Shown: in pieces, positions 24,294 to 32,200 of the stretch
Position numbering within the stretch: position 1 is the first letter of the stretch
Layout of the letters: each line of letters starts with the position of its first letter
DNA from: an uncultured Oscillibacter sp.
GTDB taxonomy: Bacteria > Bacillota > Clostridia > Oscillospirales > Oscillospiraceae
DNA length: 61,052 nucleotides
Direction of reading: 5' to 3'
Assembly: GCA_910585245.1 (NCBI GenBank)
Contig: CAJUCO010000011.1
Span: 1-61,052, forward strand
Translations under genes and position numbers: made by a program
Notes under the pieces: generated by a model
What the model saw: only the letters and a program-made list of their open reading frames with translations
What the model was told of the DNA's origin: nothing
Database searches by the model: none

Positions 24294-26510
24294 TCAGGCT
24301 TTGAGCACGTAGATGTGGGAGTCAAAATCGCAAATGGGACGCTCGCCCGGCTGGCGCTCACCGGCGCCGCTGTCCGTGACCACAAGGCCCAGGTTCATCA
24401 GCTCGTCGCCGAAGTGTTCCGTGCCGCCGTCCACGCGGTAGGAGAGCGCCGGGTCCAGGCCCTGGAGCTTCACCCGGCGGCAGGAGCCGTTCACCTCGCT
24501 GAGGAGACGGTACCAGCCCACCAGGGCGGTCTTCCGGTCCGGGCTCACCGCCATCCAGGAGGTGAAGTTCCCCTCGAAGGGAGAACGGAGCCGGTAGAAG
24601 TCGCCGAATTGAAGAACCTCCCGGTACTCCTTCATAAAGGCGATCTGTTGCCGGACCTGCTCCCGCTCCTCTCCGGTCAGTTTGTTCAAATCCAACTCAT
24701 AACCAAAGGTGCCGAAGTGCGCCACGTTGGCCCGAGTGGCCAGGGGAGTGACGCGCCCCACCTGGTGGTTGGGCGACGCGGAGACATGGGCCCCAATGGA
24801 GCTGATGGGATAACAGAAGGAGGTGCCGTACTGAATTTTCAGCCGCTCCACGGCGTCGGAGTCGTCGGAGGCCCAACACTGAGGGGCGTAGTACAGCATA
24901 CCGGGGTCAAACCGCCCGCCGCCAGAGGAGCAGGACTCGAAGAGAACATGGGGGAAATGGGTAATCAGCCGCTCATAGAGGGCGTAAACTCCCAGGATGT
25001 AACGGTGAAACAGCTCTCCCTGCCGGTCCGGAGGCAGGGCCTCGGAGAAGGGTTCCGTAATGCTGCGGTTCATGTCCCATTTGATATAGGAGATGTTGGC
25101 CTCCCGGAGGAGCTTGGCCATCTGGTCATAGATGCAGTCCACCACCTCGGGCCGGGAGAAGTCCAGCACATACTGGTTCCGGCCGTGGGACTCCCGGCGG
25201 CCCGGGACGTGGATAATCCAATCCGGGTGGGCCCGGTAGAGGTCGGAGTCCTTGTTGACCATCTCCGGCTCAAACCAGAGGCCGAACTGCATACCCAAAT
25301 CGTTGATGCGCCGGGCCAGACTGCCGAGTCCCTCCGGCAGGCGGTCCCGGTTGGGCGTCCAATCCCCCAGGCCCGCGAAGTCGTTGCACCGGGCGCCAAA
25401 CCAGCCGTCGTCCAGGACAAAGAGCTCCACCCCGTCCTTGTGGGCGGCTTCGGCGATGGAGACCAGCTTGTCTTCGGTGAAATCGAAGTAAGTGGCCTCC
25501 CAGTTGTTGATGAGGATGGGCCGGGGTTTGTCCCGCCACTGGCCCCGGGCCAGACGGCTGCGGTAAAGCTGGTGGAAGGTGCGGCTCATGGCGTTGCAAC
25601 CGTCGTGGGAGTAGACCATCACCGCTTCAGGGGTCTGGAAGGCCTGACCGGGGGCCAGTTTCCAGTCGAAGCCGAAGGGGTTGATGCCCAGGGTAATTCG
25701 GGTGGTGTTCCAGGTGTCCACCTCCGCCTGGGCCAGGAAGTTGCCGGAGTAGATGAGGGAGAGGCCGATGACTTCGCCCTGGTCCTCGTCCGTGCCGGGG
25801 CGGCGGAGCAGAACAAAGGGATTGTGGTTGTGAGAGGAGTTGCCCCGGGCGGATTCTATGGACTGGACGCCCTGTTCCAGCTTTCGGACCTTCATCCAAC
25901 GCTCCCGGGCCCAGGCCCCGGAGAAATGGACGAACTCGTAATTGCTGTCGGGCAGGTCCAGACAAAGGCTCATGGCGTGGGTCAGGTGGAGGTCCAGCTC
26001 CCCCTCGTTGGCCATCCGGGCGGAGCGGGCCAGGGCCGGCCGGTCCGCAAAGAGGGTGTAGTTCAGGTCCAGAGAGACGCCCAGCAACTCGTCTTGCAGA
26101 TGGACCGTAAGGGTTTCGGCCTCGCTGCCGGACTCGCAGTAGGTGGCAGGTAAACCCTCCAGAGCGGGCTTGCCGGGGGCAACGGAGTGGGACTGGACCA
26201 CAAAGTCCGTAATTCGGCTGCCGTCGGGCTGGAGAATCTGCACGGCGGGATGACGGTAGTCCGTGGAACCGTAGGAGGGGTATTCCTGACGGGTGTGCTC
26301 CAGAGAGAAGAGCTTGTCGCCCTCAAAGACCCAGGAGCTCATGGGCCGGTGTTTTTTCTCCAGCAGATGGTCAAAGCCCTCCCGGTCCCGGATGGCCCGG
26401 CCAAAGTACAGCTGCCCCAGGGCCCCGTTGGGAAGCACCTTCATGATGTAACTGATTTGGCCGTTGGTCAGGTGAAACGTTTTGGTGCTCTCGTGGTAGA
26501 TGACGCTCAT
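24294..26510 (-). CDS. Alpha-galactosidase, glycoside hydrolase family 36
   Basis: The 738-residue enzyme has the GH36 layout: an N-terminal beta-supersandwich, a catalytic barrel and a C-terminal sheet. The nucleophile is Asp 479 in KWDMNR and the acid/base is Asp 549 in CWASDDSDA. These positions are almost the same as in the well-studied Geobacillus AgaA. VLDDGWFGARCNDFAGLGDW and CSSGGGRFDPG are also diagnostic. It releases terminal alpha-galactose from melibiose, raffinose and similar sugars. No signal peptide is present, so hydrolysis is cytosolic after uptake by the GPH transporter encoded 30 bp upstream in the same operon. AGGAGG precedes the start. Confidence 0.96.
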   Translation of the reverse strand: MSVIYHESTKTFHLTNGQISYIMKVLPNGALGQLYFGRAIRDREGFDHLLEKKHRPMSSWVFEGDKLFSLEHTRQEYPSYGSTDYRHPAVQILQPDGSRITDFVVQSHSVAPGKPALEGLPATYCESGSEAETLTVHLQDELLGVSLDLNYTLFADRPALARSARMANEGELDLHLTHAMSLCLDLPDSNYEFVHFSGAWARERWMKVRKLEQGVQSIESARGNSSHNHNPFVLLRRPGTDEDQGEVIGLSLIYSGNFLAQAEVDTWNTTRITLGINPFGFDWKLAPGQAFQTPEAVMVYSHDGCNAMSRTFHQLYRSRLARGQWRDKPRPILINNWEATYFDFTEDKLVSIAEAAHKDGVELFVLDDGWFGARCNDFAGLGDWTPNRDRLPEGLGSLARRINDLGMQFGLWFEPEMVNKDSDLYRAHPDWIIHVPGRRESHGRNQYVLDFSRPEVVDCIYDQMAKLLREANISYIKWDMNRSITEPFSEALPPDRQGELFHRYILGVYALYERLITHFPHVLFESCSSGGGRFDPGMLYYAPQCWASDDSDAVERLKIQYGTSFCYPISSIGAHVSASPNHQVGRVTPLATRANVAHFGTFGYELDLNKLTGEEREQVRQQIAFMKEYREVLQFGDFYRLRSPFEGNFTSWMAVSPDRKTALVGWYRLLSEVNGSCRRVKLQGLDPALSYRVDGGTEHFGDELMNLGLVVTDSGAGERQPGERPICDFDSHIYVLKA

Positions 26511-26540
26511 AAAGGGTCCTCCTTTTATACGGTATGGGGC

Positions 26541-27986
26541 TTATTTCCGGCCCTGCTTGGCGTGAAGGGCGTTGACGTCCTTCGTCAGCTGGTCCAGGCG
26601 CGCGCCCTTGAGCTTGTACTGGGTCTTGTAGATCAGGAAGCTGAGGATGGCCAGGGCGATGGGCACGGCGAACATCAAAAAGCGGATGCCCATGATGGTG
26701 CCGGCGGACTGAGCGCCGGAGGCCTCGGGATCATAGCCGATGACATCCAGACCCACGCCGGTGAGGGTGGCGGCCACGGCGGAGGCGGCTTTCATCAAGA
26801 AGGTCTGGGCGGAGCAGGTGACGGACTCGTTCCGCTTGCCAAATTTCAGTTCGCCGTAGTCAATGACATCGGCGATGCAGCAGGTGGTGGTGCCCAGGGA
26901 GAGGCCGGAACCGAAGAAAATGAAGGCGCAGGAGGCGATGACACCGGCGGTGCTGGAAGGAGCCACATAACCCAGAGCAAACAGGAGAACCAGGCCCACA
27001 ACCGGGAGAGCGCAGGCCAGGAGATAGACCTTTTCCCGTTCCATGTTCTTGGCGATCTTGGGGAAGAGGAAGAGGCCCACCATCTCGGCGATAATGGCAT
27101 AGCCGAAGATGGAGTACAAATAGGCGTTGCCGCAGGCTTCCTTGAAATAGTAAACGGCGAAGGCTTTCAGAATCTGGGTGCAGAGGTTGAAGGTCAGGAG
27201 AAGACCGATGAAGGCCACCAACTGGTCGTTTTTGATGATAATGGCAAAGGCCTCTTTCAAGCTGGTCTTTTCGGCCTTGCCCTCGCCAACGGTGGGTTTT
27301 TCCTTGACCACGGCGCAGGTGATTCCGATGCAGACAATGAACAGCACCACGATGGCCACGGCCGCGTAGGTAAAGCCGGTGACGGAAATGTTCAACACCT
27401 GTCCGTTGTCCTGGGTCTGCATGACGGTTTGGTCTCCGGCCTTTTCGTTGAAGTAGTTGATGAGATTCAGGCCGAAGGTGCACACCAGGAAACCGCCGAT
27501 GGAAGCGAAAATACGGGGGATGACGGAGATGGACTCCCGCTCCCGGGGATCGCTGGAGAGGTTGGGCAGCCAAGACCAGTAGGGCACGTCCATGATGGTA
27601 TAGGTCATGCCGTAGAGGATGTACATAACCGACACATAGACCATCAGGGTTCCTTTATCGGTGATGCCGCAGGTGGTGAAGAGCAGGATAAAGAACACAG
27701 AGTTGATCAGGGTGCCGATGATGAGCCAGATGCGGAATTTGCCGTACCGGGTGTGGGTATTGTCCACGATCATGCCCATCATGGGGTCGTTGACAGCGTC
27801 CCAGATTCGGGCGACGCCGAGGAGCACGCCGGCAAAGGCTGCGCTCAGGCCCAGGGTATCCGTCATGTACAGCATCAAAAAGGCGCCGACCAGGTTGCAG
27901 ATGGCGTCTTTGCCAATGGCGCCAATGCCAAAGGCGTACTTCTGGCTGGCGGGAAGCCGTTTGGTCTGGGTGTCCGAGGTTGTCAT
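26541..27986 (-). CDS. GPH-family sugar/cation symporter (melibiose carrier type)
   Basis: The 481-residue protein has about 12 membrane helices and the glycoside-pentoside-hexuronide signatures YAFGIGAIGKD at the N-terminus. The DPMMGMIVDNTHTRYGKFRIW loop near residue 55-75 contains the cation- and sugar-binding Asp residues. The soluble C-terminus (KDVNALHAKQGRK) is short. MelB-like carriers import alpha-galactosides with Na+ or H+, which matches the downstream alpha-galactosidase. The start at 27986 follows AAGGAGG; the longer frame to 28151 is not supported. The promoter region upstream has only a weak -35, consistent with activation by the nearby AraC protein (inference). Confidence 0.93.
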   Translation of the reverse strand: MTTSDTQTKRLPASQKYAFGIGAIGKDAICNLVGAFLMLYMTDTLGLSAAFAGVLLGVARIWDAVNDPMMGMIVDNTHTRYGKFRIWLIIGTLINSVFFILLFTTCGITDKGTLMVYVSVMYILYGMTYTIMDVPYWSWLPNLSSDPRERESISVIPRIFASIGGFLVCTFGLNLINYFNEKAGDQTVMQTQDNGQVLNISVTGFTYAAVAIVVLFIVCIGITCAVVKEKPTVGEGKAEKTSLKEAFAIIIKNDQLVAFIGLLLTFNLCTQILKAFAVYYFKEACGNAYLYSIFGYAIIAEMVGLFLFPKIAKNMEREKVYLLACALPVVGLVLLFALGYVAPSSTAGVIASCAFIFFGSGLSLGTTTCCIADVIDYGELKFGKRNESVTCSAQTFLMKAASAVAATLTGVGLDVIGYDPEASGAQSAGTIMGIRFLMFAVPIALAILSFLIYKTQYKLKGARLDQLTKDVNALHAKQGRK

Positions 27987-28433
27987 TGTGGGTTCCTCCT
28001 TCATTCTCGTGCATACTTTGTGAAGCGGCGGGGCCCTCCGTCTTTCTATAACTGATTTTAACAGGAGAACCGGGAAAATGTGATGGAGAAATGTTGGAAA
28101 GAACGGTGCATATGTTATTTTCAACGATTGGGCGTCAAAAACCTCGGTCAAATTTTGTATATAATAACGACGATAAGTATATTGATTTGCGCGAAAAAAG
28201 GAGAATTTTAAAGGGATTTCTTATTTTTTCCAAATGCCAACACAGGAGAATGTTATTTCCAACTTTTTGAAAAACAGTGGAAATGTTAAATAGATTCCGG
28301 TTTCCCGCCCTTTCGGAATATGCGCTGCGTTTGCAAAATGGATTTGGTTATAATAACGGAAAATTATATAATTTTTTGTGCAAGAAGTATAATTTGCGGG
28401 CTGAGGCGAAGGAAACTTTGCCCAGTTTGATTC
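27987..28433. other. A+T-rich divergent intergenic region
   Basis: About 450 bases, noticeably more A+T-rich than the surroundings, lie between the divergent GPH gene and the small ORF. Several TATAAT-like boxes occur, for example TTGGTT and TATAAT 17 bases apart at about 28344-28372. No recognised RNA family or gene was identified. It presumably contains the promoter and AraC sites for the alpha-galactoside operon. Confidence 0.45.
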
Positions 28434-28462
28434 TTGCCAAAGGGCGGGGGAAAGATTATACT
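28434..28462 (+). promoter_or_regulatory. Promoter of the 63-residue protein gene
   Basis: TTGCCA (28434-28439) and TATACT (28457-28462) are 17 bases apart. A perfect GGAAAGCC-GA-GGCTTTCC stem (about 28516-28533) then lies just upstream of the AGGAGG ribosome binding site. Confidence 0.65.
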
Positions 28463-28555
28463 GATGCCAATCTCTGGGGAGCACAAAACCGGAGAGAGCT
28501 TAACAACAACGGGACGGAAAGCCGAGGCTTTCCACGAAACAGGAGGTTTATAATC

Positions 28556-28747
28556 ATGTTTCAGAAGATTTTTCATGAAGCCGGCGCCCTTTGCTATGGC
28601 AGCCTGATGCTCACTTCCAATATGAATAAAGCCGGAGTCGAGGACAACTTCGACCGCCTGCGCAAGCAGGAGGCTGCTCGGAAGAACCGGAGCACCGCGA
28701 GTCACGGTATGTTTTACCGCAAGGGTCAGGCTTACCGCCACGCCTGA
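28556..28747 (+). CDS. Small basic protein of unknown function (63 residues)
   Basis: AGGAGG lies 9 bases before the ATG, a promoter lies about 95 bp upstream and a strong terminator follows, so this looks like a genuine one-gene unit. The protein has a short hydrophobic N-terminal half (KIFHEAGALCYGSLMLTSNM). A charged helix DNFDRLRKQEAARKNR comes next, then a His/Tyr/Gly-rich end (SHGMFYRKGQAYRHA). It is not a recognised toxin, ribosomal or sporulation protein. The longer frame upstream (from 28277) is AT-rich and lacks a ribosome binding site. Confidence 0.6.
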   Translation: MFQKIFHEAGALCYGSLMLTSNMNKAGVEDNFDRLRKQEAARKNRSTASHGMFYRKGQAYRHA

Positions 28748-28801
28748 AAGCGGGCGGAAAAGACGGGCCCCTGCAAGGGCCTGATGGCGTGACATTCTAC
28801 A

Positions 28802-28847
28802 AAGGAAAAGCGGAGGGAAACAGGTGCGTTTCCCTCCGCTTTTCCTT
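28802..28847. terminator. Strong bidirectional terminator
   Basis: A perfect 20-bp inverted repeat (28802-28821 with 28828-28847, 6-base loop) is flanked by A and T runs. It serves both the small-protein gene and the converging regulator gene. Confidence 0.9.
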
Positions 28848-28888
28848 GCTTGAGGCGCATTACACTGGCTGGCGGGAGAGGAGAGGTT

Positions 28889-30685
28889 TCAAAGGCCGTG
28901 GCCACTTTTCAGCAGCCGCCACAAGGTGGTCCGGCTGATCCCCAACCGCTTGGCGGCGGCGGTCTGGTTGCCCTCGGTTTCCTCCAAGACCCGAAGGGCC
29001 ACGTCCTGGTTGATTTCCTCCAAGGTTCGCCCCAAATCCAGGGGCACGGCGGCGTTTTCCACCCGGAGGGCGAAGGCCCCCACGTGCCGTTCCTTCCGCA
29101 AGAGCTGGTGGACGCTCTCGGCGGCGATGGTTTGTCCCGGCGCGGTGACCGCCAGATCTCCCAGGACCCGGCGGAACTGGGTGTAGTTGTGGGGCCACTG
29201 AAAATTTTGCAGCAGAGACATGGCCTCCGGTTCCACGCCCAAAATCTGCCGGGGGAGATCCGCGTTGAGGTAGCTCAAAGACAGGTTTACCAAGGTGGGG
29301 ATGCGCTCCGCCATTTGCCGTAAGGGCGGCAGATAGAGGGTCAGGCAGCGCAGCTTGTCGGCAAACAGCGACCCTACAGCGGAGATGAACTCTCCCGGCT
29401 GACAGACACAGGAGAAGATGACCCGATTTCTGCGGCACACATCCATCTCTGCCAGAACGGCCAGGAGTTGCTGCCGCCGCTCCGGCGTGAGAATGTCCAC
29501 GCTGGCGAAATAGAGGGTGTTTCCCTCGTCGGAGAGAGGGGAGTTGTGGTGCTCCAGCAAAAAGGTCCAGCTCTTGTCGTTCAAGAGGCTGCAATTGACG
29601 GATACCAAGGGGTGGTTTCGCAGGACGCTGCGCATATATAGGGCCCCCACCATGGATTCCTTGCCGGTGCCGTCCTCGCCGGAGACCATTACCGGGGCAT
29701 TGCTCTGGTTGATCCGGGCAATTTCCTCCTGAAAGTCGCCGATGGTTCCGGCGAAACTAAAAATGCTGTCGTAAAAGTCACTTTCCGCTTCCGGCCGGGT
29801 GGCAAAGCGAATGCCGGCCTGATTGGGGGAGAGGGGAGTCTTCCGGGCGTCCAGAAAGAAGGCGGTATAGGTTTGTCCTCCGGAGCTGATCTGCCGGACC
29901 CGGATGGAGTATAGCATCCCGCCCAGATTCCGGACGATCCGCCGCTCCAGGTCTTTCTGGGACTCTGGCAGTTCCCGGCGCAAAAGGTCCAAAAGTTCAG
30001 GCACCGGGTCGTTCAGCGTGGAGAGGAAGAGGCCGCCGGACTGGTCAAAAACCACGGTCTGGCTGATCTGCCCCTGAATCAGCTGGCGGAGAAAGAGGTT
30101 TTCCTCCCGCAATCGCCGTTGGCTTCCGCAGATGAGCAGGGCCTGGTCAAAGGCCCTTCGAATGCTCTCTACAGAGGAGGTGACCAAAAAGACGTTCATT
30201 CCCAGGCGCTGGGCGGTGACGTTGGCCAGAGCGTCGCAAAGGACGGCCCGGCAGCTGCCCCGCTGGAGCTCCAACAAGATGGGTTCCACCTGGTTCCGGG
30301 AGTGGTAGGTGTAGATCTCTATACCGTCCCCCGTCACCTCGCACAGCCTCTGGGCACTCTCGGCGATGCTGGGAGCGGCGATGAAGGCGGTTCGGCCGTC
30401 CAGCCCGTCGGCCAGTTTCAGGGCACGGAGCAGGTCGTACATGGTCACTTCGATCTCCACCACCGGCAGACTCAGGTCTCGCCGCAGCATGGCGGCGGTG
30501 TCCCCACGGGAGATGACCACGTCATAATTTCCATGGAAATTGGCCCGGGCAATTTCCAACCCCAGTTCCCGGTCCCCCACAAATAAGGTCAGATCCATCT
30601 GGGGATATTCCTCCGCCAGATTGCTCATCAAGGTTTTCATTCCCTCGTAAGGGGCAATACCCAACACACGGATTGGTGCGTCCAT
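28889..30685 (-). CDS. PrpR_N-type regulator with degenerate AAA domain and Fis-like HTH
   Basis: The 598-residue protein starts with a PrpR_N-like sensor (PIRVLGIAPYEGMKTLM to VFLVTSSVESIRRAF, about residues 1-185). A linker with a PAS-like segment follows, then an AAA-like domain with Walker A GEDGTGKE at about 336-343. The C-terminal Fis-type HTH is GNQTAAAKRLGISRTTLWRLLKS. Unlike sigma-54 activators it lacks the GAFTGA loop, and the Walker B position reads LYFASVD instead of LFLDEI. It therefore probably does not remodel sigma-54 polymerase and may act as an ordinary repressor or activator. TTGGAGG precedes ATG 30685. It is divergent from the acid-sugar catabolic cluster and most likely controls it. 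Confidence 0.85.
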   Translation of the reverse strand: MDAPIRVLGIAPYEGMKTLMSNLAEEYPQMDLTLFVGDRELGLEIARANFHGNYDVVISRGDTAAMLRRDLSLPVVEIEVTMYDLLRALKLADGLDGRTAFIAAPSIAESAQRLCEVTGDGIEIYTYHSRNQVEPILLELQRGSCRAVLCDALANVTAQRLGMNVFLVTSSVESIRRAFDQALLICGSQRRLREENLFLRQLIQGQISQTVVFDQSGGLFLSTLNDPVPELLDLLRRELPESQKDLERRIVRNLGGMLYSIRVRQISSGGQTYTAFFLDARKTPLSPNQAGIRFATRPEAESDFYDSIFSFAGTIGDFQEEIARINQSNAPVMVSGEDGTGKESMVGALYMRSVLRNHPLVSVNCSLLNDKSWTFLLEHHNSPLSDEGNTLYFASVDILTPERRQQLLAVLAEMDVCRRNRVIFSCVCQPGEFISAVGSLFADKLRCLTLYLPPLRQMAERIPTLVNLSLSYLNADLPRQILGVEPEAMSLLQNFQWPHNYTQFRRVLGDLAVTAPGQTIAAESVHQLLRKERHVGAFALRVENAAVPLDLGRTLEEINQDVALRVLEETEGNQTAAAKRLGISRTTLWRLLKSGHGL

Positions 30686-30700
30686 AAGCGCCTCCAAATG

Positions 30701-30777
30701 CGTTTAAAACTTGAACACATTATACCAAACGCACAAAAAAATCGCAAGCCTTTTTCGGAGTGTTTCAAATTTAAACG
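30701..30777. promoter_or_regulatory. Pair of inverted operator-like sites around the regulator promoter
   Basis: CGTTTAAAACTTGAACAC (30701-30718) recurs in inverted orientation as GTGTTTCAAATTTAAACG (30760-30777). The two copies match at nearly all positions when aligned. They flank the regulator's own promoter, one just upstream of -35 and one over the transcription start. A partial third copy, CGTTTCAAAAT, is at about 30899-30909, just before the kinase gene. Confidence 0.65.
30719..30747 (-). promoter_or_regulatory. Promoter of the PrpR_N-type regulator
   Basis: On the minus strand TTGCGA (30742-30747) and TATAAT (30719-30724) are separated by 17 bases. Confidence 0.75.
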
Positions 30778-30796
30778 ATTTGGCGGGCAAAAAAGA

Positions 30797-30825
30797 TTGC
30801 GCACACCGGAGGTTCTTTATAAAAT
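30797..30825 (+). promoter_or_regulatory. Promoter of the acid-sugar catabolic cluster
   Basis: TTGCGC (30797-30802) and TAAAAT (30820-30825) are separated by 17 bases. This is a sigma-70-type promoter; no sigma-54 GG-N10-GC element was noticed. Confidence 0.68.
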
Positions 30826-30928
30826 AGAGCCAAAGAACCCGGAGACACACAAACTTTTTTGACAAAATTGCCGACAGGAAAAGAGAGGAAAATAAAACGT
30901 TTCAAAATTGGACAAAAGGGAGGGACGT

Positions 30929-32200
30929 ATGACCAGACTTTTGCTGATTGCGGATGATTTTACCGGCGCATTGGACTCCGGCGTCCAGTTCGCCGTACGG
31001 GGAGCGAAAACCTGTGTGGTGACGGACCCGGCCTATGACTTTTCCAAGATGGGGGCCGGCGTGCAAGTGCTGGTTCTGGATGCGGAGACCCGGCATTTGA
31101 AACCGGAGGCGGCCTATCAGGTGGTTTTCGGAGCGGTGGAGAGGGCTCTGGCGGCAGGTGTTCAGTATATATATAAAAAGACGGATTCCGCCCTGCGGGG
31201 CAACGTGGGCGCGGAGTTGACGGCGGCAATGGACGCCGCTGGAGCGGAGTGCCTGGCGTTTGTACCGGCGCTGCCGAAGATGAACCGGGTTACCCGGGGA
31301 GGCGTCCTTTACATTGACGGGGTGCCGGTGGCGAAGAGCGTGTTTGGACAGGACCCCTTCGAGCCGGTGACCTTTTCCTCAATAGCGGAAATTATCGGTG
31401 CACAGTCGAAAACCCCCGTGGTGCTTCACGAACTGAATGCGGCGGAAACGGAGCCGCGTCCCGGTATCCAGGTCTACGACGGAGAGACCGACCAGGACCT
31501 TTTGGAGATTGGCCGGAAGCTGGGCCGGGAGGGCTTGGCGGTTTCTGCCGGGTGCGCTGGCTTTGCGGCGGCGCTGGCGGAGCTTTTGGAGTTGGAAGGT
31601 ACGCCCCCGGGGCTGCCCTATTTGGCACCGTCCCTCTTTGTGGCCTGTGGCAGCGTGAACCCGGTGACCCTGCGGCAAATGGAGACGGCGGAGACGGCGG
31701 GATTTTCCCACATCCATCTGAACCCGGTTCAGAAATTAGAGGCCTCTTGGCTGGAGACGCCGGAGTGCGCCGCCACTGTGGATTCCTGGCTAGAGACCGC
31801 CGGAGGGAAGCGGCGTTTCATTCTGGATGTGAACGACCCGCCGGGACAGGATGACACCGGCGCGTATGCCCGAGAGCGGGGACTGACGACCGAGGACCTC
31901 CGGGTCCGCATCTCAGCCCAGTTGGGCCAATTGGTCCAGAGGCTGCTGGACAGGGGACTGGACGCCACTATCCTTTGTACCGGCGGAGACACGCTGCTGG
32001 CTCTGACTCGGGCCGTAGGCGTGGCGGAACTGCTGCCGGTGTGCGAGTTGGACACCGGAGCGGTGCTGACAGACTTTTTGTACCGTGGAAAAACTTATCA
32101 TATTATTTCGAAATCCGGTGGCTTCGGAGAGCCGGACCTGTTTGTCAGGTTGGCCCGGTCCCTGGGCGCCGGGGAACAAGAGGAGGATGACATATGCTGA
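30929..32200 (+). CDS. Four-carbon acid sugar kinase (DUF1537 family)
   Basis: The 423-residue protein begins LLLIADDFTGALDSGVQFA, the hallmark of the DUF1537 N-terminal domain. It has YKKTDSALRGNVGAEL near residue 85 and a C-terminal nucleotide-binding domain with GGDTLLAL and a SKSGGFGEPD block near 390-405. Members phosphorylate D-threonate, D-/L-erythronate or related acids at the 4-hydroxyl (DtnK, DenK and relatives). A PdxA2-like dehydrogenase is encoded in the same operon, the partner that oxidises and decarboxylates the 4-phosphate to dihydroxyacetone phosphate. The exact stereochemistry of the substrate cannot be read. GGGAGGG precedes the start, and the next gene overlaps by 7 bases. 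Confidence 0.9.
   Translation: MTRLLLIADDFTGALDSGVQFAVRGAKTCVVTDPAYDFSKMGAGVQVLVLDAETRHLKPEAAYQVVFGAVERALAAGVQYIYKKTDSALRGNVGAELTAAMDAAGAECLAFVPALPKMNRVTRGGVLYIDGVPVAKSVFGQDPFEPVTFSSIAEIIGAQSKTPVVLHELNAAETEPRPGIQVYDGETDQDLLEIGRKLGREGLAVSAGCAGFAAALAELLELEGTPPGLPYLAPSLFVACGSVNPVTLRQMETAETAGFSHIHLNPVQKLEASWLETPECAATVDSWLETAGGKRRFILDVNDPPGQDDTGAYARERGLTTEDLRVRISAQLGQLVQRLLDRGLDATILCTGGDTLLALTRAVGVAELLPVCELDTGAVLTDFLYRGKTYHIISKSGGFGEPDLFVRLARSLGAGEQEEDDIC

Noticed and set aside
24315..28055. Two plus-strand frames over 600 codons across the alpha-galactosidase and GPH genes
   Set aside because: Both are antisense shadows of well-recognised genes, with low-complexity Gly/Val/Glu composition.
28889..30685. 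Classification as a functional sigma-54 activator
   Set aside because: GAFTGA and the Walker B acidic pair are missing, so only the domain architecture is retained.
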